From: Rutpela maculata
Taxonomy: Eukaryota; Arthropoda; Insecta; Coleoptera; Cerambycidae
Direction of reading: 5' to 3'
Assembly (NCBI GenBank): GCA_936432065.2
Contig: OW386285.2
Coordinates: 369,025,249-369,089,248 of the forward strand
DNA length: 64,000 nucleotides
Positions 1-12,573 of the stretch are shown in pieces. Every line of letters starts with the position of its first letter. Within the stretch, counting starts at the first letter, position 1. The notes beneath the pieces are model-generated. The model saw nothing but the letters and a program-made list of their open reading frames with translations, was not told the origin of the DNA and did not search any database. The translations under genes were made by a program, and so were the position numbers.

Positions 1-950
1 TTTTTAATTACTGTCTATAGTCTGGTTAATTTAACTAAAATACTACATTTTATTAATTTTCCGCCCTGAAATTACCATAAGCCAGTCCTGTCATAGCGAA
101 ATATGGTCGATACTCCTATACAATAATTTTAATGTTTGCATAACATAAGTTCCGTCTTTTACCTTAGTAGGGGGTGTGAGATTAAAATGTCACTTCCATC
201 CCGTGCGCATTGTGATAGTTTGATGCGACGCGACAAGATGGCAGTCTGGATGGGAAGTTAATGGTTGAACAGCGGGTTATCTTTGCTGCAGAGAATTTAT
301 CACTTTAATGTATTAAAGTACCGCTTCTAGTTTTATTGGTGTTTGATGACTACTTAAAGAATCTTTATTAGTAGTAATATTATGTTTTTTTTTTTGTGAA
401 AAGTGCTCCATATTTTCCGTCTACAAATTGTAAGTAGAAAACCTTTTTACTCCTGTGTTCCATGCCTAATATGGCTGCCTAATTTTGATGTCCTATTTGA
501 CCCCATGCGAAATTCTGCGAGGTTTCCTTTTACGTATGCCCAACGATTAACTTTGGGTGCAAAGTGCTACGTTGCTAGAAATACTTTCTGTATCAATTTG
601 AAATCGAATGTCCAATTATATTTAATTTTGACTCGCTTTTTTTGTGCGCGATGACCAACGTTAGTATATTTATGTCTAGTATATATTATCTTGACGAAAA
701 CGTTCGAGTTTACCTACACCCTGTAGATTTTTTGTTCTTATGCTGTAAATTGTTGTCTTTAACTAAAATCAATATATGAAAAACTAGAGGAAGCATTATA
801 CTCTTCGCCGATTTACTGAGCTTTTTATATAATTGTTATACATTCTATAGGATACTCTTCGCATTTTTCTTGTAAATAATGTTAGTTTTTGGACATTCTA
901 AATTTTGTGATACCAACTTTGTTGTGAAAAAAAAATATATGAAAAAAAAT
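1..950. other. AT-rich sequence, no gene recognised
   Basis: No coding region, RNA gene or clear repeat boundary is visible. Near 797 and 853 short ATACTCTTCG motifs occur that match the hairpin end at 1,969-1,994, so part of this stretch is probably decayed copies of that repeat. Confidence 0.5.
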
Positions 951-958
951 CACGATGT

Positions 959-1000
959 GTGAGGGATCGAACCCGGGACCCTTGGATTGCGAGAGAGAGA
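959..1000 (-). repeat. tRNA-derived SINE fragment (pol III B box)
   Basis: Read on the minus strand the segment contains GGGTTCGATCCC, a good match to the RNA polymerase III B-box consensus, preceded by GCAATCCAAGGGTCCC as in many insect tRNA-related SINE heads. The expected A box is missing: a (CT)n run takes its place, so this is a truncated SINE rather than a tRNA gene. No cloverleaf can be drawn. Confidence 0.5.
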
Positions 1001-1009
1001 GAGAGAAAA

Positions 1010-2086
1010 CAAATTTATTTGACATTTCTTGTTACAAGAATGCACCTCATCGGATCCCGGCCCGGAGCCAACCAGACAACCACGGCGCGTAGCGTCGTGG
1101 AAAATGTGTGGTTGGACGAGGCGGGTCCGATTTGGTTTAACGATAATGCTTGTTGCAGCTAGGACACCTCCGCCTTAGGCAGACTTAAAACTAGGTTAAA
1201 ATTAGGGAATGTGCTCGCACGAGCCTAAAACTAATGAATAAAAAACTTAAAACTAACACTTGCACTGCACTTACAAATTTTTGGTTGCTGATACGGGAAA
1301 ACAGAATTAAACGAAAAAACCCGTTCGAGCAAATGACGTCCTTGTTGTCTGATCGCCGTCAAGAAAGGTAGGGTAGTTAAAAGGGTTGAATTTAAAAAGT
1401 TTGGATTTACAGGATGTTATCGGCCTAGAGGGAATTTAGAAAGACAAAAAGGGGACAAAAAGGTGAAAAGAACAAAATTGTACAAACATAAAGAAGAAAC
1501 TCTTGCCGCTACACCACCAATTCTTATTACTAAAATTGTTAATGAGTGCAATATATACCATTAGAAAATTTATTGTGATTATTAGAAAACACACATTAGT
1601 AAAATGTATTAAAAAAAAAATAGTGATAGGAAATAACATTTCGCAAGGTTTCTATTTATTACAAACCATAAAAAAAATGTAAAAAATATTTTTTTAATTT
1701 TTAAATTACTAATAACTTTTTTATTTACCAATCTATTTTGTTGAAAAACAATAGGGTTCTTCCTCTAGCTAACACTAAGTTACTCTCCAAATTTCAATAC
1801 AATCGGATTTTTCTTTCTTGAGTTATCGTGCTTAAAAGAAACGTGACGGACGGACAGACGGACATTTTGAAAGTTGTTCAGAATTCGTTCACTAACATAA
1901 CGATATAAAAATTTTTTCTCTACGAGCGATACTTACTGATTTAGAAATGTGCCGATCAAATACAATATACTCTTCGTTTTTGCGAAGAGTATAATAATGT
2001 GAATTTTACTTTGTCGTATTTTATTTGTTTATGGAGATTACTAAAAAGTAATTAAATTAAATATGCTATGCTATTTTTTTGTCTTC
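1010..2086. other. Mixed repeat-like DNA with a terminal hairpin
   Basis: 1,010-1,400 is more GC-rich than its surroundings and may be a transposon fragment, but no domain is readable. At 1,840-1,865 a GGACGGACAGACGGAC stretch, and at 1,969-1,994 the perfect hairpin TATACTCTTCG/CGAAGAGTATA, are typical of dispersed insect repeats. I see no gene. Confidence 0.4.
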
Positions 2087-2491
2087 CTATATAGAAAAAA
2101 TAGCTAGTTTCACCTCTCTCCTTTGATGTGGCCATATAAATAAAAGGATATTGTTCACAAGTGCTTTGTGGTATACCATCTTGTTTACTATCTTGCAGTC
2201 ATCAATTGTTAGTATGTCGGTGTGGTTTTCGTTTGCTCGGTCTACAATCATAATTTTTGTCTTGTGGTAATTTACATTTAAACTGTACGCAGCAGAGCTT
2301 ATTGGTCGATGTATGGTATTATGTATATGTGAATAAATTAACTGCATTATTCTTTGGATTTTCTCGCCCCAGCTCATTAACTTTATTTCAGGCGGGGAAA
2401 AAAATTTTTTTTTTGGATTTTCTCCTCCCGCTCCACGCTCGTCAATTTTGAGTACATCGTTGTTTATTATACATTGATGTTTATTATACAT
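2087..2491 (-). pseudogene. LINE reverse transcriptase C-terminal fragment
   Basis: A 134-codon open frame whose middle part (about residues 47-95) reads AAYSLNVNYHKTKIM followed by a DRANENH segment and a VNKMVYHKALVNN segment. This has the layout of the region after the YADD box in non-LTR retrotransposon reverse transcriptases, where a (N)xxKTK motif is followed by the start of the F/VYLGxxI motif. The expected YLG is YHK here and the frame leaves homology after ALVNN. The first 45 residues and last 20 are not recognisable. No catalytic box is present, so it is a dead fragment; the family assignment within LINEs is open. Confidence 0.55.
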
Positions 2492-2640
2492 CGATGTCTT
2501 TTTACCGATATTCTTCCTATATCGGTGGCGGTCTAATTATCTCCCTCCCCGCTCATCAATCTTGAGTAACATCGATGTTTATTATACACCGATGGTTTTT
2601 TACCGATATTCTTTCTACATCAATGTCTTCCGATGCCAAC
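2430..2640. repeat. Degenerate duplication rich in ATCGATGT palindromes
   Basis: Two diverged copies of about 110 bp (2,430-2,525 and 2,545-2,640) each carry a CTC(G/A)TCAAT(T/C)TTGAGTA start, a GTTTATTATACA segment and a TTTTTACCGATATTCTT segment. The palindrome ACATCGATGT recurs several times. Confidence 0.55.
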
Positions 2641-3775
2641 ATCGATGTTTCGCAAACATCACCCAGCATTAATTTGGAGACGATTAAAACTCTTATATCC
2701 GCTCGCATAGGTTCCTAAATTTTTTCTCACTAGCTTTCACATAAAAAAGTCTCTTTATATGCCTTTGTAAGGCCCTGTCCACTCTGCGCCACTGCATTAA
2801 TGACCGAGAATGAAAGGTATTAAAATGTACATGATTTTTTTCCAGAAATAAATAACAATCATGATACTATTTATAGCATCATGAAAAGTCAATCTTTAAA
2901 ATTCGTCCTCTAATTAAACAAAAAAAAAAACAAGCTCCATGAGTTTTCACGACCGGTTAAGAAGTTAATGGATTAATTGAAGAATTATGTTAAAATAAAT
3001 ATAAACATTTCAAATTGTGTATATAACCTACATGTTTTACAGTATGCTATATAATTGTACACCATATAAAAGATTTTATGATTTAAATAAGGCAACGCAC
3101 ATTTTTTTTATATAAATAAAAATCATTAGAGATTTTCTGCAATGATTTAAGAAAACTTTAAAATTTGTAGTTATTCAACGGTTTACGGTTTAATATCGTC
3201 ACTTTATAAAATTGTAATAAAATACTGATGCCGAAAATTGTATGCAATCCCCACTGGCCACTAATTACTCATGAATGTTGAAAAATTGAGTTAAATTCTA
3301 TTTTCAGATTGTAGTTACATGAAGCGTTAAAATTATATTTTTATAATAATGCGTCATCTCAAATAACTTGACGAATAATTTTTATTTTATATAAACATAT
3401 TTTGAACTAGCTGTTCCCGCGACTACGTTCGCGTGGAATTTTGAAATTAACTAAAAAGCTTCTTTGCAAACAACGTTTGCAAAGAGATTGTTTACTGACA
3501 CGGGAGATAACCACGTAGAGCTGGCAGTATAAAGAGTAACTGACACTGAGGTCCACACCCGCAACGCTCAGCGTCTGGCGCTGCACTTTGTTAATGATCA
3601 TGGCATAACATAAGCTAAATGATAAAACGCTAAAGTTATTAGACTCGCCATGTATACCCGCACACCCCACTACGAATCTAGTTTGGGAGCTTTCTTGTCG
3701 CTCGGGAAAACTCTATAATTTTCCAGATAAATCGATACTGTTAAGCAGAGAGTATAATTTACTTTCTGCTCTACA
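2641..3775. other. Noncoding DNA with a dispersed-repeat end
   Basis: 2,641-3,400 shows nothing but AT-rich sequence. At 3,407-3,455 the motif AACTAGCTGTTCCCGCGACT begins a stretch widely seen as the end of dispersed repeats in insect genomes. The two open frames on the minus strand here have no recognisable domain. Confidence 0.35.
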
Positions 3776-4165
3776 GCTCTGGAATATTCCAAAATATTCT
3801 GGACTCTAGATTTGTCTGAAATGTTCCAGAATGCTCTCGAATTTTCTGGAATATTACCGAACATTCTGGAATATTTCAGAAGACTCACAAATTTTCTGGA
3901 ATGTTCCAGAATGCTCCCAAATTTTCTGAAATATTACAGAAGATTCTGAAATATTTCAAAAGGCTCTCAAATTTTCTGGAATGTTTCAGAATACTCTCGA
4001 ATTTTCTGCAATATTTTAGAAGGCACCCAAATTTTCCGAAATGTTTCAGAATACTCTAAAATTTTCTGGAATATTATAGAACGTTCTGGAATATTCCAAA
4101 AGGCACTCAAATTTTCGAAATGTTCCAGAATACTTTCGAATTTTCTGGAATATTACAGAAGTTTT
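3776..4165. repeat. Tandem array of heat-shock-element-like pentamers
   Basis: A decayed tandem repeat in which AAATTTTCTGGAATGTTCCA-type segments recur in units of about 30 and 50 bp. It is full of alternating TTC and GAA triplets spaced by two bases. At 3,894-3,911 four such pentamers follow one another perfectly (TTCtgGAAtgTTCcaGAA); at 4,084-4,097 three do. This is the binding pattern of heat shock factor, but it could equally be the chance grammar of a satellite. Confidence 0.7.
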
Positions 4166-4457
4166 ATCATGAAAGTTTATGCCGTACAAATACGCTTATT
4201 GTAGAGATCAGGCTGTATATCCGGTTCTTCTAAACCGATTTTCATAAAACTTGACTTAGAGTAGGCCGATTTCGATGAAATGAAAACTAAATGTTACTCC
4301 AAACTTAGATAAATTTACCTGCGAAAACCCCGAGGGGTCAACCACGCCCAAAATTTTGTACACCAGATTTCCTCTTTGACGAAGATTACACAGATTTCCT
4401 CGGATTTTTTTCAAAAAAATGTTTGAAGAGCCGGGTGGAGAAATCCGAAAAGAAAAA

Positions 4458-4550
4458 GATTTCCTGGGATTTCCCTAAGATTTCCTCGGATTGCCTAAGA
4501 TTTCCTCGGATTGCCTAAGATATCCTCGGATTTCCTTAAGATTTCCTTCT
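4458..4550. repeat. 20-bp tandem repeat
   Basis: Four to five units of about AGATTTCCTCGGATTGCCTA follow each other with period 20; the first and last are diverged. Isolated copies of the same motif lie just upstream (4,365-4,405). Confidence 0.75.
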
Positions 4551-4559
4551 CGGTTTGCC

Positions 4560-6480
4560 CTTCGGAAAACCCTATTCAAATTGATTCAGTAATTTCTGCG
4601 TGATGCGCGTTCAAACAAACAAGCAGAAATTCCAAAAACTGTCTAAATGTATTCTATTACTCATCTTACATCCCCCAGATCAGTTTTTTGCAAATATGTT
4701 TTCAATGTACAGACACACCAACTCTACAGATTTATTATATTTCTAGTCAGGGTATTTAAAAGTTAATAATTTTTCTACGACTATTGACATTTATTATAGA
4801 AACGTTTTTTAACAAGTAATAGGGCTTGTTGCACACGGCCGTGGGTAATAATTCATTACTCAATGGGCTAGAAACAATCATAAGAGTTCAAATTCATTAC
4901 TGAACAGTTGTGGAGTTATCACAAAAGACGATTTAAATTTCAAAAACATCGTGTATGCCATAGCTCAATTCAACCTGTCATGTAAATTTCAATGTTATAC
5001 ACATTAGATTCGAGTGTAGATTTCTTTTTTTTTAAGTTTTTTCAAGTTTTTTTTACTAATTTCCACAAGTTTGTTGTGAAAAAGGATTTCAAACGATGAT
5101 AAAATTACCGGTAGGAAAAATACAATTAGTTTTATTAATAATATGTTCTACACACAAGATGAAAACACACCTATATTTAATTTATTTTTTAGAAGTATAG
5201 ATTTGAATTTTGGTACAGAGGTAGAACTTCACAAGCTGCATTTCTTAAAGTACTCAACTCTACCCCAGTCTACTGCGACTTCGTGAATAGGGCCAATTCT
5301 TGATATTTTGCGTCGTGTTAGAGATATCGAAAAAAGTTACTAGAAAAAGTTGTTCAGAATCTAATTTAACCTTTGATAAGTTTCAAGACAAGATTTGTAT
5401 TTTTAAATTGTTTTGTCATTTCCGAAATGTTTGTGTTTTTTCTAGCAGTTATAAATGCGTACACACACAATCGACAGACATTTTCATTCATATTTGAGTT
5501 CAGCCTATTATGAAACGGCTATCTGTACAATTGTTTTTTCCTACGATTATTAAAAAAATTTGAACACTGTATAATTAGTATACCTCTGTATACCTAAATC
5601 GAATTGATATGATAATATATATAACGTGCAAACAATTCGAACATAAATTTTCTCGCCATAACCTCTTAATATAACCTTCTTATAAATAAAAATGAAGAAA
5701 CATGTAATCATGAAAAGACCTGAAAAAAACATATTCTAGAAGGTATTATTTATAGACGGAAGTTTACCAGAATAATGATTACGATTTAATGTTTCCATAA
5801 CTGTTGTAACTACTGCTTGCCATAATTATTACCTTAGTGTTCGACTAATTCCTCTTTATCTTACTCAGTATCGTAAATTATTTACTATAAGTTAAATTGA
5901 TCAATAAAGTTTTCAAGTTTGTACTCTTGTTTGTACCATTGTATGTATTAATTAACGTTGTTACTTAATTAAAATTAGTTCCATTTATGTAGTTTTCAAA
6001 TGATTAATATGTTCAATTTACCATGTTTGATTATGATATTATGGCTAAATATTCACGTAACTTGCAATGACTGACATAAACAAAATTTTCTTGAATAAAT
6101 GTATACTTCTGAATTATCAATGGAACAGGTATAATACTGAATGCCTAATAAAAAAGTATTTATTGCTGCAAAATTAAAATTGTGGTTTTATCTTACGGAA
6201 GTCGCATTTATAAGCAGCATTAGGTAAATTATTTTCATGTTTTGAAATCTCAAATAAAAACGTCGCTAAATCACCTATGTATGAGTGGCAGTAAAAAAAC
6301 AAATTATTTATAATGAAAGTCTGCCAGCGCTCAGTGGCTTACGTGTTGGGCTTGAACACACACAAACTCCCACCTCACAACCTACCCCCGTCGGAATCCC
6401 ACTGATGGCATAAATCGCTCTAAAACCAATTAACATGCAATTTCTTAAACCAGGTTTTGCTTTTTTCCTGTCTGCCTGTA
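4560..6480. other. AT-rich DNA, no gene recognised
   Basis: No coding domain is visible. At about 6,308-6,350 the motif CGCTCAGTGGCTTACGTGTT resembles the 5-prime part of insect tRNA-related SINEs, but no B box follows, so I do not call a SINE. Confidence 0.4.
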
Positions 6481-6490
6481 ACATCTTGGA

Positions 6491-6790
6491 TCATAATATA
6501 AATGTTAAATATAATATAAAAGAGATAAACACAATGTCACAATGATATGTAGAATGTGGAACAACAATACTAAATTTGTTAAATGGTAATGTTAGACTTG
6601 AGGTCAATGGAACTCGAGTCCTGGCTACGGTATGGATGTTTAGTGGCGTTTTTAATGTTGGCAGATGGCAATGTCGCAAGGAATGGTTGAATGATAAAAT
6701 AGCACTCCACCAGAGTATTAATCTAAATAAGGCGATTTGAAAAAAAATAGATATACCAAACCTGACATATTCGACATTCGGCCGGACCAA
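6491..6790 (-). pseudogene. Possible 3-prime end of LINE ORF2
   Basis: An open frame of 99 codons begins with VRPNVEYVRFG, close to the (Y)VRPxLEYxSxVW motif found near the C-terminus of Jockey and CR1-like ORF2 proteins, and later shows a RTRVPLTSSLTLPFNK stretch that resembles the usual RxTRxxxPFxxLPFxKT tail. The spacing between the two is shortened and a hydrophobic stretch sits between them. If the reading is right this is a decayed ORF2 end on the minus strand; it may also be chance. Confidence 0.35.
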
Positions 6791-6799
6791 GTCGATGCG

Positions 6800-9700
6800 A
6801 CATAATGAGCAGATCTGGTTGTGTCACCATGTTTCGAAAACATAAAACTATCGGTTTCTCATATTTACGATGTGAGCATATTAAAGATCCTTACCCCATG
6901 ACGAAGTAGGATTCGGTAAAATTCCCGGGTTAAGGGGCCAATGTTTACCGTAAGCACTGATAAGCTTATCTACAAAGTGTCGGTACTCAAAGAAATAGTA
7001 TGGGTAAATTCAACAAAAAAAAAATGGTTAACTAACAATATCGTTAATTTTGTTAAACCAAACTATATTGATAGTATTTTTAAACAAGTGGTGATTGTTA
7101 TTTTAATTAATAAAAAGTTGTCGTACAACAAAACAAACTTAACTTAAAAAATAGATGAATAAGACTATTATTTTGTTCGTCTGACTATTATGTTGTTGAA
7201 TTCTGTCAATTAAACTAGATAATAGTATATTTTATTTTTAACTATTATCGAATTTGAAATATTTCTAACCCAGTATTAGTTCGCTGTATTATTGTACTTG
7301 GTAGACAAACCAATATTATTGTCGTCTTCTAGAAGTTCTAAAAGAATTACCATAAAATTTGCTTGCTTACCACGTAGCCTATTACAGAAATTATTCCCAG
7401 ATGACGCCACATACAAATCACTGACAATAATCAATCATGCATTATCTTATACTCTTATGAATTTATAGAAAATTAATAACATGATTGCAATGTTCAAATT
7501 CTCTCAGGGATCATCGATATATTTGGATGGATCTTATAAACGATCTCTAATCTTTGGTTTGGGTGGTCTGATGTCTCAATACTGAGATTTTGGCTAACCA
7601 AAAAAAAACTTCATCATACAATAAAGTGTAGATCAACCTAAAAATTAGTTGGTGAACAAAAAACAAAGTCGTTGTACTATTTAATTGTAGACCAAATTGA
7701 AAATGGTTAGTGAACATAAAAAAATGTCATTGTACTATTTAATTTGTTACAAGAAGATATGATTATAAAACTACTATTTGTTTACGAAAACGAATAAAGT
7801 TGTATGACTATTCTTTTCTGATTGATTTAACTATGAAACTAGATAGGCGCGATTTCATATGCTCTTTTTGGTTGAATTTACCTGTCATTTTCTTTGAGTG
7901 GGTGATTGGCCTTTGTGGCGGAAACTGACCGACGTTAAAAGAAACCGGACAAAATTTATTAAATATCATAAGAAACGAATACACATTTTATCACACTAGG
8001 GATTCAAAGAACGAAAAAAAGTACGTGTGTAACTGCATTATACACGTATGCGTATGCGAATTAAATTGTGATTTAGTGTGTACAAGAACCAAGGGCCTCA
8101 ATTTTTTTTTAGATCAGCCAGTCATTGCGCTTCATATAATAATAAGGTTTATTTACCAAGAGAATAATTACAAAGAGATAAACAATACATAAATAAGTAG
8201 ATACGGTAAATATACAAAAGAGAAATCACTGAAGTAGATATATGCCTCTACTTGTGCGTGATTAGAGGGGGGTAATTTGTATAAACATAATTTGAATAAT
8301 AATTTGAATATGTAATAATCCTAGTTTAAATATATTATAATATTATGATAATACATAGTTTGTGTATATAATAATACATATTTTAAATATGTAATTTGAA
8401 TTAAATTTGAATAATGGGAATAATTTGTATAAACAAAAAAAACTTATGAATAAGGATATTGCACTATATATATTAATTTTCAAATAAATTCAAATTTTCA
8501 ATTAAACAGATTCTTATGGAAAGAGTGACCCCAAAAATAGGCCAAAAACCGCCCATTTTCTAGCCCTCAAATTTTGTTTCAAGCTAAGTGCTAAATTATT
8601 ATCAATAATGAGAACATCCTGAATATAAAATTTCAAAATGAGCATATGTTTAGTTTTTGAGATATGAGGTATTGAAGTTGTGATATAGTAGAGAGGCCAA
8701 ATGAAAAAAAAAAATAATTTTCGTAGGACTTAAAAGATTTATACCGACAAGTGGTATTGTCGTAATCAGTGTGGTCTACTGATCATCAAAATGCATGTTG
8801 TCGCTTCTTAAAGTGGTGGAGTGAGTACCTATGACGTCGCAAAGATGGCGCCTCCTGATGTTAGATTTTCTCTATTATTTCGCTAACTATTTATCCGATT
8901 TAAACAAAATATATGTGAAATACTAGGTATTTCAATGCCTAACAAAAAAATGTTAAGCAACTTTTGTTTTAATAAAAAAAAAATATTTAACATAAACTTG
9001 TTTTTCATACAAATTATTTTTATTTATTTCCAAAACGGAATATAATAATTATATGTGAACAAAATTCAGATATAAAAAAAAATTGCACATTTCTGCACTA
9101 TATATAAAAAAATGGAATTCGGATGAATAATAACAAAATTATAATGAATGAATTGAGATTCAATGTTAAGAACAAAAGTTACTATCCATGGTCATAAAAT
9201 AAAGTCTTCTCTTGTCGCACTATTATGCTACTGCTATTGCAGTAAATCATCATCCTGTTGAGTTTCATAATTGTACTGATTAAAGCATAACATTAAGTAA
9301 TAATGTCAAAACTTATATATTGTAAGATAGTATTTATTCATGTGAAATTAAGAGTCACAGATCTCAGTCAGTTATAGTCTTTGTATTTAATAATCATAAA
9401 ACTGATTAACTATAATAAAAATAAACTTTCAATTTATGTATTGACTTGAAACTCCACAAGTCCCTTCCCAAAGCTGTTTTTCACATATCATTCCACGGAT
9501 CTAGCGTCGAGCTCGGTATAGAATATTATTTTCACCGGATATTGATTCTTATAATACTATGTCCACAACGAGCTTATTAATGCAAAAAATCAATTTTCAA
9601 AATAAATTATTAAAAATGAATTTTCTAGAAAACGGCCAAGGGAATACCTTCAGGGTTTACGGAAATTGTTTCAGGACAGATCAAGCTACCATTTCCCATA

Positions 9701-10778
9701 GGAATAATGCATGCATATTTAATTTAAAGGTGGTTCTAGCCTACTGTGCCAAGCTTTTTGAAATTAAAAAAAAATATTTTTTTTCACTCCACCCTATTGT
9801 ACAACCTCAAGAATTTGCATGATATGCCAGCAGTTCATGTACTGCCTAAGCTTTTTACGAAATGACGTATTTCATCAAACGACTGCGACATATATACTGT
9901 CACATTAAAGAATGCAGCAGCCCACAATAAATATTAAAACTCATTAATTAACTACTTTGCGTGAAGATATTCTCCATGTAAAGTAGTTTATTCTATACAC
10001 TTCATCTGATATACGGAAAATAAATTATTGAGTGGTTTATGATTAGATTATTTGGATAAATCTTCAAGATTTAAAACACGAGATTCGTAGGAAAAAAACA
10101 GCATGCGATTTTATTACTACTTTTTTTATATCATTTTTCACACACATTACTCATTAACGCTACTGTCGCTTTGCCACGACCTAATAAAGTTACACATTGT
10201 AACCTTGTGAAGATTATAATTATCTCGTGTAAATTGTCATTAAACAAATATTTATGGAGGAATTTACACTCACATTTAAGGTACATGGGGATGTCCTTAA
10301 TTTGAATTATTTTTAAAACAATATTTTAAAAATATACAGCAGTAGTGGTTTGAAGCGTTTAAAGTCTGAAATATTCGTTAGTATGATTTTACAAATTAAT
10401 TAAACGTGGTTTATTGTGTGAGATGAGAAATTATTAAGTTAGCATCAAACTTAGAAAGCATATAACAGCAACAATGGAACTTTCTAAAATAATAAAACCA
10501 ACTGAATCTTTTTGCTTTTCTTGATAATTAAAAAATATATGTATGACACAATTTAACCAATAAAAATTACGAAGTGGAAACAAATTAAATATTGTTACGC
10601 TTGAAAAAAAAACGAAAAATAATTAATAAGCATAAAAAATGTTTGGAACCAGGTCCACCGTTCGGCTTTACGAATTAGACATGTTTGACCTTGTCACATT
10701 TTGATATGTTTTAGTGCGATAGCGTAGTTTCAAAAATAAATGATCCGTATGCTTCTTATTGTTACAAGGTATATTAAG
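6800..10778. other. Long AT-rich stretch without a recognisable gene
   Basis: Scanned in both directions, no protein domain, RNA gene or strong repeat boundary is visible. One segment, 7,355-7,545, is a dispersed repeat with a second copy in the same orientation at 61,062-61,248 (both start with AAATTTGCTTGCTTACCACG and end with GGATGGATCTTATAAA). Short open frames at 6,941 and 9,559 have no recognisable content. Confidence 0.45.
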
Positions 10779-10992
10779 ATATACTGATTCGGCAATTGCA
10801 GTTCGTGATATGTAAACGTGTATCAGCGCAGGTAAACCACGCCTTGTCGCAGATCAACGCAGAGCATTGGTATTCGTTCATACCACCACCGCTTGAACGT
10901 GTCGACGACCCCACGCATTCTGCTTTCAATAGCCAATAGTACATCGAAGTTTATTCCCTATATCACGAACTATATTTGCCGAATCTGTATAT
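10779..10992. mobile_element. Miniature inverted-repeat element, about 214 bp
   Basis: The left end TATACTGATTCGGCAA and right end TTTGCCGAATCTGTATA are inverted copies of each other, and the inverted similarity continues through AGTTCGTGATAT on both sides. TA dinucleotides abut both ends, as expected for Tc1/mariner-type insertion. The interior is noncoding. Confidence 0.7.
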
Positions 10993-11201
10993 TAATTTTA
11001 ACTCTGTTTTCTAAGGTGCAAAAAAATTATAAGAACTTTCATTTTTCTACATAAAATTTGTAGTCGAACTAAAAAGGTGGCCAGATTTTCTATGAGTCGA
11101 TGTTGGGCGGTAAGACATAGGGGAGTTAAATTCAAATAAAAAAACTTTTGTTAGGTGTGTACCTTTTATCAAATCTTTATGCTTACAAGTCAAAATAGAT
11201 A

Positions 11202-12573
11202 TACAGCGTGTCCTTCGATTAAGTTCGCTATAGGTGAAATGGACAAAAAATTTTCGAATTTTTTTTTTCATATTTGGAGATTCACCCTGCTTATCTAAAA
11301 AGTAATTTTGGGTGTACTTTTGTTTTTTTAAATTCATGTTGGCCATGACAGTTAAGCAAAAACGAATTTCATGTTAGGTAAAGTACCGTTTCTGTAAAAG
11401 ATACAGTAATTAAGGGAAGTTACCCAGATTAAAAAGTTACAGTCCTATGCAAAAGGACCCCGCAATAATCTTATGGAAATTGGGTTTCGGTCAAATCGTC
11501 TGAATTTTGGATATATTTTAGGTTTCGTCATCCCAAGCAAAAGTCTCAATGGGCACAAAGCTCGAAAATCAATACTTTGGCTGCTACAGAGCTTGAAAGC
11601 TCCAAAGCTCCACCACCGATTTATTTATTCGTGCAGTCTTTATAGATTTTTAAATTTAAACTTATTTTTTCGATTTTAATGTCTAGGTTTATGTTTTTGA
11701 GGTTGCTGAATTCAAATCCGATGTCAAATTGTCCAAATTGACACTTGACAGCTGTCAATTAGCTGTCAAAGTGCCTTAACAAAGTGCAAATCTTATTTTT
11801 ATGTTATGAGTTTATGCTGTTTAGGTAACTCAGTTCATGTATGATGTGAATACAATAATTCGACAATTGGCAGCTGTCAACAGGCTGTCTGCTAGCTGTC
11901 AAAGTGCAATAACAAAGTGCAAATCTTATTTTTTTGTTATGACTTTATACTTTTTAGGTAACTCAGTTCATACATGATGTGAATACAATAATTCGACAAT
12001 TGGCAGCTGTCAACAGGCTGTCAGCTAGCTGTCAAAGTTCAATAACAAAGTGCAAATCTTATTTTTTTGTTACGAACTGAGTTACCTAAAAAGCATAAAG
12101 TCATGCGTATTATGCACGCCTACTTTGATGATTTTGATTTTTTCAATATAATTGCTTTTTTAGAAAAAAGAAATAGTATGCCAGTTTACTAAAGTGTTTG
12201 ATCTAGTACATAATGGAGTAAACACTTTAGTTAACCGGCAACAATTTTTTTTCGTAAAATGCAATTATATTAAAAAATCAAAATCATCAAAGTAGGCGTA
12301 TGTTCTTGAAATTTTGCATAGGACTATAACTTTTTAATTTGAGTAACTTTCCTTAATGATATTTTGCTGTATCTTTTACAGAAAAGGTACTTTACCTAAC
12401 ATGAAATTCGTTTTTGCTTAACTGTCATGGCCTACATGAGTTTTAAAAAAAACAAAGGTACACCCAAAATTACTTTTTAAATAAGCAGAGGTGAATCTCT
12501 AAATATGAAAAAAAAAATCGAAATTTTTTTGTCCATTTCACCTATAACGATCTCAATCTGAGGACACGCTGTA
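11202..12573. mobile_element. TA-flanked long inverted-repeat element
   Basis: Arms of about 260 bp (11,202-11,460 and 12,310-12,573) are inverted copies. Ends read TACAGCGTGTCCT and AGGACACGCTGTA, so the element is flanked by TA and has CAG-type termini as in Tc1/mariner MITEs. The loop holds a tandem repeat and, at 12,117-12,140 and 12,275-12,299, a second inner inverted repeat (CGCCTACTTTGATGATTTTG and its complement). No transposase is encoded, so it would be non-autonomous. Confidence 0.75.
11735..12080. repeat. Tandem repeat of about 133 bp, nearly three units
   Basis: The marker AAAGTGCAAATCTTATTTTT occurs at 11,781, 11,914 and 12,048, a period of 133-134 bp. Each unit carries several GCTGTCAA motifs and the segment GGTAACTCAGTTCAT. 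The last unit ends in an inverted copy of that segment (GAACTGAGTTACC). Confidence 0.85.

Noticed and set aside
1013..1165. GC-richer open frame beginning MRDRTRDPW
   Set aside because: The frame runs through the SINE B box and a (GA)n run, so the reading is an artefact of repeats.
6308..6480. SINE suggested by an A-box-like start
   Set aside because: No B box follows and no tail repeat or target duplication is visible.
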